This document shows, one piece after another, positions 45,796-54,041 of a DNA stretch of 64,000 nucleotides; position 1 is the first letter of the stretch, and each line of letters begins with the position of its first letter. The translations under genes and the position numbers were made by a program. The DNA comes from Acidiferrobacterales bacterium (GTDB taxonomy: Bacteria; Pseudomonadota; Gammaproteobacteria; Acidiferrobacterales; SZUA-150), in contig CAMYII010000040.1 of assembly GCA_947258385.1 (NCBI GenBank), positions 130,946 through 194,945 of the forward strand, read 5' to 3'. The notes beneath the pieces are model-generated. The model was not told where the DNA came from and searched no databases. It was given only the letters and a program-made list of their open reading frames with translations.

Positions 45796-47373
45796 TTACA
45801 ACACCGGTGTTAATGGCAGCAATTTAAAGAAACGCATCTTTATACGTTTGCGCAGTGGGGCTTCCCCGTCAGCCTTGTCTTGTCCGGCCCGCCAACTATT
45901 GCTCGGCGCCATATCTATCAAAATGCCCTGCTCCACTTGTTGCGCCAGGCCGGCATTGTCGATCAACACACCGACCTCGGTATTCAGATTGGCGGACCGG
46001 GGATCCAAATTAAAGGTACCAATATAAAGATGCCTGCTATCGACAATAAAGGTCTTGGCGTGGATGGCAAAAATAGGTCGCTGTTCGCGCGTTCCCGCAG
46101 TGGGCTGCATTAATGTATTCTGAATTTCCGGTTCCGGGCGATATTCATAGATCTCGATACCGGTCTTGAGTAATTTTTCACGTTGCTTGTGATAACCACT
46201 AAAGGCCAGCAAATTGTCGGTCGATCCCAGTGAGTTGGTACTGATCCTGACTCTAACACCGCGCTGTATCAATTTAGCAAAAAACTCCAGGCCGCCGTCT
46301 GGTAACACAAGATAAGGTGATTGTATCGTAATGCTTTTTTGCGCTTGTTGTAGTACATCAACAAGTGCACGAGTGGTAACACCACCCCCGGCCAACCCCC
46401 GTTGGGCACTATTCTTGCCGGGAATATCGCTAATAAAATCTATATCATCCCAGGTCACTGCATCTAAGATTGTAGTGAATTGGCGTGGCACGTTTAGCAG
46501 TGCCTGACGGACGACCGGTGCAAAATTATCCGGTTCTTGCGCGTAATCATGCAGCTCATCGTATATTTTCCGGATTTCCTCCGGCGGCATTGGTTTGGGC
46601 CCGGACGTCAGTAATTGCTCTACGGGCACGGATAACTCACTATTCCAGAAACTGTCAAAGCTCTTTTCCATCTGTGTGACTACCGGGCCCAACAACAAAA
46701 TATCACGATCACGAAAATTATAGCGGTGATCGTAATCATAGTATTCATCCGCCATATTGCGTCCACCGGTAATGGCGGCAATGCCATCGACAGTAACAAT
46801 TTTGTCATGCATACGTTGATTAACGCCCCGGAAATCACTTGCGGTGTTCCATAGGCGTTTCAACCTGCTGGTACCAACCGAATGCTTTGGGTTATATATT
46901 CGAATGTTGACATTTGGATGCGCGGCCAGTGCCAACAAATTGCGGCGACGCGCCTTTATCAATAAATCATCAACAATGACACGTACTGTCACTCCACGTT
47001 CAGCGGCCCGTAGCAAGGCCTCGCTCGCTAATAAACCGATATTGTCGTTACTCCAGATAAAGTACTGCACGTTGATGGTATTCTGGGCATGATCCACCAA
47101 GGCGGCCCGCGCCAGTAAGGACTCCTCCCCCTTCTCCAATACGTAGGCGCCGCTTTTTGGGGCGTATTGAGCCAACGCCTGACGCAGCCTTTGCTGGATG
47201 CTAATGGTATCGGCGTCACTCGCATAACTGCAACGCGCAGCCAAAATCAGCAACAACATGACAAGTGAACATGTAAAAAATAACCGAAACGATGACTTGA
47301 TGACAAAACAACAGCGCCGATACTCTGCCCGACCGATCAGAAGTTCCATGTTTTGTGTATTCTTTAGGCTCAT
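45796..47373 (-). CDS. phospholipase D-family protein (cardiolipin synthase-like)
   Basis: 525 residues. An N-terminal hydrophobic segment (residues 29-48) is a signal or anchor. Two HKD motifs are present: MHDKIVTVDG (His189, Lys191, Asp196) and IHAKTFIVDS near residue 435, each followed by a conserved GG/GT-x-N segment (ITGGRN, IGTFN). The pair forms one active site that uses a phosphohistidine intermediate to move phosphatidyl groups. It could be a cardiolipin synthase of the ClsC type or a phospholipase. The start at 47373 is not well supported; ATG 47349 is possible. Confidence 0.9.
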   Translation of the reverse strand: MSLKNTQNMELLIGRAEYRRCCFVIKSSFRLFFTCSLVMLLLILAARCSYASDADTISIQQRLRQALAQYAPKSGAYVLEKGEESLLARAALVDHAQNTINVQYFIWSNDNIGLLASEALLRAAERGVTVRVIVDDLLIKARRRNLLALAAHPNVNIRIYNPKHSVGTSRLKRLWNTASDFRGVNQRMHDKIVTVDGIAAITGGRNMADEYYDYDHRYNFRDRDILLLGPVVTQMEKSFDSFWNSELSVPVEQLLTSGPKPMPPEEIRKIYDELHDYAQEPDNFAPVVRQALLNVPRQFTTILDAVTWDDIDFISDIPGKNSAQRGLAGGGVTTRALVDVLQQAQKSITIQSPYLVLPDGGLEFFAKLIQRGVRVRISTNSLGSTDNLLAFSGYHKQREKLLKTGIEIYEYRPEPEIQNTLMQPTAGTREQRPIFAIHAKTFIVDSRHLYIGTFNLDPRSANLNTEVGVLIDNAGLAQQVEQGILIDMAPSNSWRAGQDKADGEAPLRKRIKMRFFKLLPLTPVL

Positions 47374-47621
47374 ACGGGAAACGAGAATCTGGATAGGTTA
47401 GTTGCGGACTAGCACCAATAAACACCTGATTGTGATCACTTGCTGTTTGGTCTTTACCTATTTTTGCCTTGCATTTATTTTAAGCGTAGCTGCTGAACAG
47501 TCCCAGCGTCAAAGCAGACACCGACGGTCCGGCACCTTCGCAGGGGCAACCGGCTCATTCAAAAGACTCTGCCAGGCCTACCCATCCGGGGCTACCCCGT
47601 CACACCGACTCGCACCCGTTG
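47374..47621. other. short intergenic region
   Basis: About 250 bases. A plus-strand ORF at 47402-47638 starts with a signal-peptide-like stretch (HLIVITCCLVFTYFCLAFI) but then loses protein character and overlaps the next gene. Not called as a gene. Confidence 0.35.
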
Positions 47622-48749
47622 TTAATAGCCGCGCTTGATGTCCACCACATTGAGCATGCGCTCGCCGTTGACGTAGCGGCGAAGGTTCTCGCGCACCACG
47701 AGCCAGAAGCGTCCCATCTGCTCATCCGAGCCGGCGCTGATGTGAGGCGTGATAATGACATTCTTCGTAGTCCACAGCGGATGCGCCGGCGGCAACGGCT
47801 CCGGATCCTGCACATCCAGGGCGGCCCCGCCGAGGTGTCCCGAGTTCAAGGCATGAATGAGATCTTTAGTGACCACGCTTTTGCCCCGCCCGACGTTGAT
47901 GAAATAGGCGCCTGGCTTCATTTTCCGGAAGAACGTGCGATCGAAAAGTCCCTCGGTGGCGGGGGTCAACGGCGTGGCGTTGACCACGACATCGGCTCGC
48001 CCGGCGAGCTTGTGTAGCTCATGGGCGAGTCCGACGTATTCCACGAAATCCGGTCCTTCTCGCGAGGAATTGCGCGTGGCGATCACGTGCATGCCCAGTG
48101 CGTGGGCGCGGCGCGCGATCTCCGTGCCGATCCCGCCGAGCCCGACCACCAGCATGGTGCGGCCCTGTACCTCCCACATCTCGGTGCGCTCCACCGCGCT
48201 TCGGTCCCATTTGCGCTCGCGCTGGCGGTCGCGGAAAACATAGAGCTTGCGCGTGAGCATATACATCATACCGATCGCGTGCTCCGCGATGCCGGGTCCG
48301 TAGATCCGTTGCATGTTGGTCACAAGAAGATCGCGCTCATGAACCAACGGCGAGCTCATGCACTTATCGACTCCGGCCGAATAGTTGAGGATATAGCGCA
48401 GATCCTTGCCGTTTTGCAGCGTCGCATGCGTGCAATAACCCAGGAGCACATCGGCGCCGTCGAGACGACTTGCCGCCTCTTCGCGTGACCGTACAACAAC
48501 CAGCTCGGCATCGCCGGCGACCTCCTTTAGCCACTTGACCGCATCCGGCTTCGATTTTTTCTGCCGTGCCTCCATCACCACCACAATACGCTGAGGCCTT
48601 TGCCAATACGTTGCCTCCCGAATCGGCTGCTTGCTTTGCTTAAGCCCCAGATCCTGTATCAGCTTCGCCGTCGCCGCATCGGGCCTCGCCGCCGACACGC
48701 CGAAACTGAAAAATAGCGTACCAATTAAAATACACAGAATTCGAACCAT
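47622..48749 (-). CDS. exported D-2-hydroxyacid dehydrogenase
   Basis: 375 residues from ATG 48749, preceded by AAGGTGG. An N-terminal Sec-type signal (MVRILCILIGTLFFSFGVSA) precedes the enzyme. The NAD(P)-binding loop reads VVGLGGIGTEIA, with Arg in IATRNSSREG suggesting NADP preference. Catalytic Arg is in NVGRGKSVV and His in TPHISAGSDEQ. Members reduce or oxidise 2-hydroxyacids. A signal peptide on such a cofactor-dependent enzyme is unusual. Its leader is partly duplicated at 49577-49651. Confidence 0.88.
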   Translation of the reverse strand: MVRILCILIGTLFFSFGVSAARPDAATAKLIQDLGLKQSKQPIREATYWQRPQRIVVVMEARQKKSKPDAVKWLKEVAGDAELVVVRSREEAASRLDGADVLLGYCTHATLQNGKDLRYILNYSAGVDKCMSSPLVHERDLLVTNMQRIYGPGIAEHAIGMMYMLTRKLYVFRDRQRERKWDRSAVERTEMWEVQGRTMLVVGLGGIGTEIARRAHALGMHVIATRNSSREGPDFVEYVGLAHELHKLAGRADVVVNATPLTPATEGLFDRTFFRKMKPGAYFINVGRGKSVVTKDLIHALNSGHLGGAALDVQDPEPLPPAHPLWTTKNVIITPHISAGSDEQMGRFWLVVRENLRRYVNGERMLNVVDIKRGY

Positions 48750-48795
48750 GGCGACCACCTTATCTTTCGTAGCCTGGCGAATTTAACAGTTTCGA
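48721..48795. repeat. direct repeat, copy 1: start and leader of the dehydrogenase gene
   Basis: 75 bases covering the first codons and upstream leader of the dehydrogenase. It matches 49577-49651 at 64 of 75 positions in the same orientation, including the box ACAGAATTCGAACCAT. Confidence 0.8.
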
Positions 48796-49110
48796 CAGGC
48801 CTGTATAATTAAACATCTTGTGAAACTCTGCTCTCATACTGTTGTACTGCTGCGCGGAAGCGACCCGTAAGCCCGAAGCGACTGGACTAATGTGCCCCAA
48901 GGGTGCCACGGCTACAGGGATGTAGAGGAGCGGCGCTGGCCTGTTATCTCCACGACCTCTCTGATGATACCGCATCCAGGTAATCCATAATACAAGGGTA
49001 TTCGTTCCCCCGCGCCTACAACCAGCGGTAGGAAAAGCACTGGAATCTTCAAATGGATTTGTCTATTTTTATACGTAAGACATATACGTAGTATAGGGGA
49101 GGGTATCGCT

Positions 49111-49583
49111 ATTGCACAAAGGGCCATTTTCTTCATATCAATATTAATCATGACGCTTTTATCTGTGTCGGCATGTGTTTCAACGCCGAAAGTATATAAG
49201 GATTTAGCAATATCTGATCTAGCGGTAAAAAAAACAGCATACTCCACGACGTGCATGGTACGAATAATGCGTATTTCTTTGCCTATAGGGACTTAAATAA
49301 GAAATATGACACAACCGATGAACAATACAAAAAGACAAAGGGATTTAAAACTCTAAATAATGCCAGTGAAGTGCACATCATGCCCGGTAATTACATGTTC
49401 TGAATTTACTGCGGAGGAAGCAGCTCTTGGGCAGCGCCCTATTATTCGCTGCGAGTACGTGCGGGCTATAGCTATACGCTGAAATGTGCCCCTGTCACAG
49501 GAAACAAGATCAAAATTGTCGTCGAGAATAAACAAAAAACACCGAAACAACCCATACTACAGAAACAGAGTACTCCCCAATAA
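49111..49583 (+). pseudogene. decayed AT-rich lipoprotein gene
   Basis: From about 49111 one frame reads as a lipoprotein signal (IFFISILIMTLLSVSAC) followed by VSTPKVYKDLAISDLAVKKT. A shift near 49235-49255 moves to another frame: DVHGTNNAYFFAYRDLNKKY and on, then a TGA at 49401-49403, then CGGSSSWAAPYYSLRVRAGY, SYTLKCAPVTGNKIKIVVE and a stop at 49581-49583. The two Cys after the stop and the beta-rich pattern resemble a periplasmic domain. The segment is clearly more AT-rich than its neighbours, which suggests transfer. No ATG start is intact upstream. Confidence 0.65.
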
Positions 49584-49651
49584 AAACACACAGAATTCGA
49601 ACCATAATAACCGCCTTATCTTTCGAAGACTGGCAAATTTGACAGTTTCGA
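49577..49651. repeat. direct repeat, copy 2 of the dehydrogenase leader
   Basis: 75 bases, 64 identical to 48721-48795. On the minus strand it still encodes MVRILCVFIGEY before diverging, so it is the truncated start of a second dehydrogenase gene. It overlaps the 3' end of the lipoprotein remnant. Confidence 0.8.
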
Positions 49652-50017
49652 GCAGCATCTAAGAACCAAGCTCGCCTCACGATATGGCTCAGGGCCTGAA
49701 GCGGAAAATCCCCCGGCACATGCCGGGGTATGAGGGTCGCCTGCAGCTGTTTGGCGTGCCGGTGATCGAGCGGCGTTGGTCCACGCCCCGTGCGGCCCAC
49801 TGATACGGTCTGAATCGTGGAACGCGTCGAACCCGCGTTCTCCTATCGTGGCCAACACCTGGGACGGTGAGATATTTCCGGCTCACGAAATATTTACATT
49901 TACCCGGACATGAAAAGATGCTGTTCAGACAGACATTGGCTTCCGGTGCTGGCGACCCGGAATCATTCCTCTTATACTGTCGATCAGGAACAGGAGAGGA
50001 GCACGGGACCGCAGTCA
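49652..50017. other. intergenic region, no supported gene
   Basis: About 365 bases. A 39-codon ORF at 49684-49803 (MAQGLKRKIPRHMPGYEGRL) has protein-like composition but no ribosome site; it may be a gene fragment. Nothing else seen. Confidence 0.35.
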
Positions 50018-50293
50018 ATGACGACAATTCACATTCAGCGCAAACACCGTCTGGCGCCGAACGAGTTGCGCCGACACGTCGACGCCCTCGCGGACGACCT
50101 GCAACGCAAGCTCTCAGCGAAATACCACTGGGAAGGTGACACGCTGCACTTCTCCCGAACGGGGGCATCCGGCACGATTACGCTAGACCCGGAACAGTTG
50201 GAGATCCAGATCAAGCTTGGCCTGCTGCTTCGGCCGTTCACGAATGCGGTGGAACAGAGCGTAAGCGAATATCTGGATGAATACCTGGCGTGA
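50018..50293 (+). CDS. polyhydroxyalkanoic acid system-family protein
   Basis: 91 residues from ATG 50018. The pattern MTTIHIQRKHRL, then KYHWEGDTLHFSRTGASGTI, then KLGLLLRPFT and a C-terminal YLDEYLA matches the small PHA-system family often found near polyhydroxyalkanoate genes. Its molecular role is unclear; association with PHA granules is inferred from the family. No phaC or phasin gene is in this window. GAGGAG sits rather far upstream (over 15 bases). Confidence 0.82.
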   Translation: MTTIHIQRKHRLAPNELRRHVDALADDLQRKLSAKYHWEGDTLHFSRTGASGTITLDPEQLEIQIKLGLLLRPFTNAVEQSVSEYLDEYLA

Positions 50294-50302
50294 AGGCGTT
50301 TT

Positions 50303-50440
50303 ATATTGCAGGGCGCCGGCTCCCCAAACGCATCGGGACTGGCGTGACAACGACATCTTTGTGGGCAAATCAGATCTTGATCCTGATTTCTGACTAATAC
50401 GCGTTTCAAGGTTCGAGGGCTGACCAGGGCCCTGCAATAT
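50303..50440. repeat. 138-bp segment bounded by a perfect 12-bp inverted repeat
   Basis: ATATTGCAGGGC at 50303-50314 and its exact complement GCCCTGCAATAT at 50429-50440. The interior has no ORF. It may be a small non-autonomous element or the ends of a structured RNA. Confidence 0.4.
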
Positions 50441-50551
50441 TGCACGACTGGTGCTAGATCCTTTTTCTTTTCCGACATGGCTTCCCCAGACGATGTAGCC
50501 GCTTCGAGCCTGACATATCGGCTGGTATCTTTTGTGTTTCGGTCCGGCACT

Positions 50552-51295
50552 TTATGACGCGCTTACAGGTGACGCGCGTACGGGTGCCCCCTGACCAGGT
50601 GTCGGTAAAAGCGGCGATTCCTCACCCTGACGGTGTGATTGCCGCGTTCGGAATTCGCCGCGCTGATAAAACAGCGTGCCCAGAAACGGATGCGCCACGC
50701 GGATGATGATCTGGAAACGCCACTCGTCGATATTGCGATGCAACAGCTCGAAGCGTCCAACCGTCAACCAGCGCCACAACGGCAAACGCCTGCATCCAAT
50801 ACGCAGAAAGTATCCATGATCGCGAAACAACAACGCGCCGCGATTTACCGTCAGGCCCAGGTACATGCCAATGCCGCCGCCAAATTCCTCATGGAGCCGC
50901 GGTTGTTCCCTGAACAGCGAAGTGAACGTAAACCGCCCTCGCCGGCCCAGCTCATAGCGACGTTGCTTGAGGATTTCACCGTTATGCATGCCGATAATAA
51001 AATCGAACTCGGTGTCCCGTGCACAGCTATCGGGCAGAATGGAAAACCGGCGTACGATGCGCGCAATCGCAGCGCCAAATGGTGAACAGTAAACCCACTG
51101 CATTGTGCCGATGAAATGCAATGGACGATCCTCACTCAAGTATGGCGAGAATCGTGCGGCAATCGCGGGTTCAAGTTTCCACCAGGCATGCTCTCCCAGC
51201 CCGCGACGCAATACCGCCGCAAAAGACCGCGTCCTGCGAATCGGGGATTGGAATGCAAATTGCCGGCTGGAAATGGGAAGTGTTTTTGTATTCAT
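50552..51295 (-). CDS. DUF4166-family protein
   Basis: 247 residues. Beta-rich, with the family phrase AHPFLGTLFYQRGEF near the end and many aromatic residues. DUF4166 proteins usually accompany TIGR01777-type epimerases, as here, where the gap is 12 bases. Function unknown. Part of the GbsR-linked operon with the epimerase and DCC-family genes. Confidence 0.85.
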   Translation of the reverse strand: MNTKTLPISSRQFAFQSPIRRTRSFAAVLRRGLGEHAWWKLEPAIAARFSPYLSEDRPLHFIGTMQWVYCSPFGAAIARIVRRFSILPDSCARDTEFDFIIGMHNGEILKQRRYELGRRGRFTFTSLFREQPRLHEEFGGGIGMYLGLTVNRGALLFRDHGYFLRIGCRRLPLWRWLTVGRFELLHRNIDEWRFQIIIRVAHPFLGTLFYQRGEFRTRQSHRQGEESPLLPTPGQGAPVRASPVSAS

Positions 51296-51307
51296 GCTCC
51301 ACCCACT

Positions 51308-52732
51308 TTAGCTCAAGTCCATCAGGGCGCCACGCAGTTCAGGGAAGCGGAATTCAAACATCGACTGACTAAGCCGCTGTGGAATGATGCGGGGACCATC
51401 GACAAACATGGATGCCATTTCACCGAGCAGTCGCCGCAGGATACTCGCCGGTATGCGCAGCAGTACCGGACGATGAAGCAGGTGCGCGGCAACACGCGAG
51501 AACTCCTCATAGGTGGGGCTGTCAGGCGCTACCGCGTTGATCTTCCCTTGCATCGAATCATCTGCGACTGACAGCGCGATCAGGCGCAACAGATCTTCGA
51601 TATGTATCCAACCCATGTGCTGTTTACCATCTCCAAGGATCGCACCGGCACCCACACGGTAGGGCATCAGCATCATGGGTAGCGCCCCGCCACTACGCCC
51701 AAAGACCAGCCCAAAGCGCAGAATCACACAGCGAACCTCCAGTGCCGCCAATTCCGCCGTCATGGCCTCCCAACGCCGGCAAAGGTCTGCGGCGAAACCC
51801 TCACCGGCCGGAGCGGCTTCATCGACCGGCGTCTCGCTATTGGGGCCGTAATAGCCGATTGCCGACGCCTGGATCCAGGCACCGGGACGACGCCGCGCGC
51901 GCTTTACAAAACGTAATAGATCCCCTGTGGTATTGAGCCGGCTGCCGGCGATGACGCATTTGCGTGCCGCTGTCCAGGGCAGTCCCACGACCGGCGCACC
52001 GGCAAGATTCACAATCGCGTCAAAGTATTCGCCTGACGATAGCTCGGCCGTACCGCGCACGGCACGCACCTTGCCCGCGAATTGTACCGCGGCCGCCACC
52101 GGGTGCCGGGTTAGTAGGGTGATATCGTGCCCGGATCGCAGCAATTCGCGGCAAAGCGCGCCGCCGATAAAGCCCGTGCCGCCGGAGATCAACAGCCGAC
52201 GATGCCGGCCCAGGTCCAACCCCAGCTGCAGATCCAGACGCTGCACCGACCAGGCAGCAAGCGCGTCACGCAAACCGGATGCCGCGACGCCAATCGCGCT
52301 AATCGACAGAAACCATGAACGCCAGCCATAGTCGACAGCGTAAAGCGCCGTTGGCCGATGGAACCATTCCGGCAGATGAATGGCCAACAACAGGAAGGCG
52401 GCGCCACCGTTAATGGCCAACAGCGTGTGAGTGATGCGTTCCGACTTGGGCAGCAGTCGCGTCGTGTCTTCTATAACAAAGTCCCATAACGTTAATGCAA
52501 CTTCCACGAATACGATGCCAATCAGCAGCAGTGCCCAGTATCCGCCCCATTCGAACCATGCCAAACCCATGAAAACGACGCCGTAAAGCAGCGACCTGAC
52601 GGCATGGATGGCCAACTCCAGACGTGCCGTGGGGCAACGTGGCAAAGCCACTTTTACCTCATGATGATAAAGCGTATCAAACGCCCCCATCAGCGCTTGC
52701 AGGATCATTAAATTGATAAAGAGATCAATCAT
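51308..52732 (-). CDS. TIGR01777-family epimerase with N-terminal membrane domain
   Basis: 474 residues from ATG 52732, preceded by GGAGGA. Residues 1-170 form about five transmembrane helices; the rest is an extended SDR domain starting at LLISGGTGFIGGALC, with conserved NLAGAPV, ASAIGYYGP and a C-terminal MFVDGPRIIPQRL. The cofactor should be NAD(P). The substrate is unknown. The membrane part and its partners (DUF4166, DCC) point to an envelope lipid or small-molecule modification. Confidence 0.9.
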   Translation of the reverse strand: MIDLFINLMILQALMGAFDTLYHHEVKVALPRCPTARLELAIHAVRSLLYGVVFMGLAWFEWGGYWALLLIGIVFVEVALTLWDFVIEDTTRLLPKSERITHTLLAINGGAAFLLLAIHLPEWFHRPTALYAVDYGWRSWFLSISAIGVAASGLRDALAAWSVQRLDLQLGLDLGRHRRLLISGGTGFIGGALCRELLRSGHDITLLTRHPVAAAVQFAGKVRAVRGTAELSSGEYFDAIVNLAGAPVVGLPWTAARKCVIAGSRLNTTGDLLRFVKRARRRPGAWIQASAIGYYGPNSETPVDEAAPAGEGFAADLCRRWEAMTAELAALEVRCVILRFGLVFGRSGGALPMMLMPYRVGAGAILGDGKQHMGWIHIEDLLRLIALSVADDSMQGKINAVAPDSPTYEEFSRVAAHLLHRPVLLRIPASILRRLLGEMASMFVDGPRIIPQRLSQSMFEFRFPELRGALMDLS

Positions 52733-53141
52733 GGCGCGGTCCTCCCCGGTGAGGATTGGTGTTAACACAGTATTTTTCACAACACGACGACGGTGATGCC
52801 TGTAATCCAAGCCAGCGCGATACAGCAAATCGGTTGGCTGCGAGATGGCGATACAGAGAGTCCGCCAGCGGCGATAGCAGCGGCCAACCGCTTGGCGCCA
52901 TTAACCAACCCAGACCCACTTGGTGATATACATGACGAATGGCCGGCATCCCGATAAGCCATTCACCCCTGGGCGTGAGTACGTGCAGGGCGGCCGACAA
53001 GGCCTCCCGGCCAAACCCCCATTGGCGTTGATCGAAATTTGGGTCGGTGATGTCGACCAATTGCAGTCGTGCATGGCGATCCCGTTTTTTCAATCGCGAC
53101 ATCTCTATACGGCACAGCGGACAGGCACGGTCAAAGAGCAC
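52725..53141 (-). CDS. DCC-family (DUF393) thiol-disulfide oxidoreductase-like protein
   Basis: About 138 residues from GTG 53141. The motif VLFDRACPLCRIEM has the D-x2-C-P-L-C signature of the DCC family, predicted thioredoxin-like. The start is uncertain: the frame is open further upstream, but no ATG, GTG or TTG lies between the operator at 53191 and GTG 53141. The stop overlaps the epimerase gene by 8 bases. First gene of the module, directly downstream of the palindrome at 53191-53214. Confidence 0.8.
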   Translation of the reverse strand: MLFDRACPLCRIEMSRLKKRDRHARLQLVDITDPNFDQRQWGFGREALSAALHVLTPRGEWLIGMPAIRHVYHQVGLGWLMAPSGWPLLSPLADSLYRHLAANRFAVSRWLGLQASPSSCCEKYCVNTNPHRGGPRHD

Positions 53142-53190
53142 GACGGTACGCCGTGGGACATTCCACTGGGCTTTGTATTTGTTTATTATG

Positions 53191-53214
53191 TAATTTCTGT
53201 AAAAACAGAAATTA
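53191..53214. promoter_or_regulatory. perfect palindrome, predicted operator of the DCC-epimerase operon
   Basis: TAATTTCTGT-AAAA-ACAGAAATTA, with exact 10-bp arms. It lies 50 bases upstream of the DCC start and 89 bases after the regulator's stop. A near copy precedes the GbsR-type regulator (53845-53865), matching at 17 of 21 positions. Confidence 0.8.
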
Positions 53215-53303
53215 ATAAGCTTTAAAAAAACCCGTAAGGATCGATGGCGTGCGCGCCCTGGGGCACGGCCCCTCTGGACTATGAATCGCATGGCGGTACC
53301 TCG

Positions 53304-53828
53304 CTATTTACCAAGTATTTTGGTGACCTTGCCGCCCAACTTCATCAGCTTGGCCAAGGTCGGTTTCGGCACGGTACTCATCTGCTCGTACCAGCCGCTC
53401 AGGGTCTCCAGGAATTCTCTCATCCGGTTGATGCGCTGCTTGATCTCCTCCGGTGTCCGGGTATCTTCCGCGGCTTCCAACTCACACTGCCGCAACAGGG
53501 TCAGGGTCGGATCGATTTCCCTTTTTTTGCGCTCCTCCACGACACGGGTGAAGATTTCCCACAAGTCCTTCATGGACTCAAAGTGGTCCCGGCGGTCACC
53601 CAACACATGGCTCACCTTCACCAGGCCCCAGGACATCAGCTCTTTCAGGCTGGTGCTGACATTGGAGCGCGCCACCCCCAGGGTCTCGCTGATTTCTTCT
53701 GCATTCAACGGCTTAGGCGACAGATACAACAGTGCATGGATCTGCGCCACGGTGCGATTCACGCCCCAACGGGTCCCCATCTCGCCCCAGTGCAAAATGT
53801 ATTTTTCCATGATGGGTGTGAGCTTCAT
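53304..53828 (-). CDS. GbsR/MarR-family transcriptional regulator
   Basis: 174 residues. The winged-helix core contains NAEEISETLGVARSNVSTSL, followed by the wing (VKVSHVLGDRRDHFES) and a helical C-terminal half, as in GbsR-like MarR proteins. It probably represses itself and the DCC-epimerase-DUF4166 genes, because near-identical palindromes lie before both. The ligand is unknown; related regulators sense choline or other small molecules. Confidence 0.92.
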   Translation of the reverse strand: MKLTPIMEKYILHWGEMGTRWGVNRTVAQIHALLYLSPKPLNAEEISETLGVARSNVSTSLKELMSWGLVKVSHVLGDRRDHFESMKDLWEIFTRVVEERKKREIDPTLTLLRQCELEAAEDTRTPEEIKQRINRMREFLETLSGWYEQMSTVPKPTLAKLMKLGGKVTKILGK

Positions 53829-53844
53829 AAGATGATTTCCGATA

Positions 53845-53865
53845 TTTCAGTATTTACAGAAATTA
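53845..53865. promoter_or_regulatory. predicted operator upstream of the GbsR-type gene
   Basis: TTTCAGTATTTACAGAAATTA on the plus strand matches TTTCTGTAAAAACAGAAATTA at 53194-53214 in all but 4 of 21 positions. It sits 17-37 bases before the regulator's start codon, a good place for autorepression. Confidence 0.72.
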
Positions 53866-54041
53866 TCAAAATATATGCCTCTCGTCAACCCTGCCCAAAC
53901 AGGTGATTTCGTTGGGTATTCGGTCTTTAAGGGGGGTTCTATCCGCGCGATTGCCGCAATGAAAAAAAATCGATGGAATCCAACTCCATTGAGTCGGTGG
54001 TCCGGGACCCACCGGATTTTCTATTCAGGCCGCCGCCGAGA

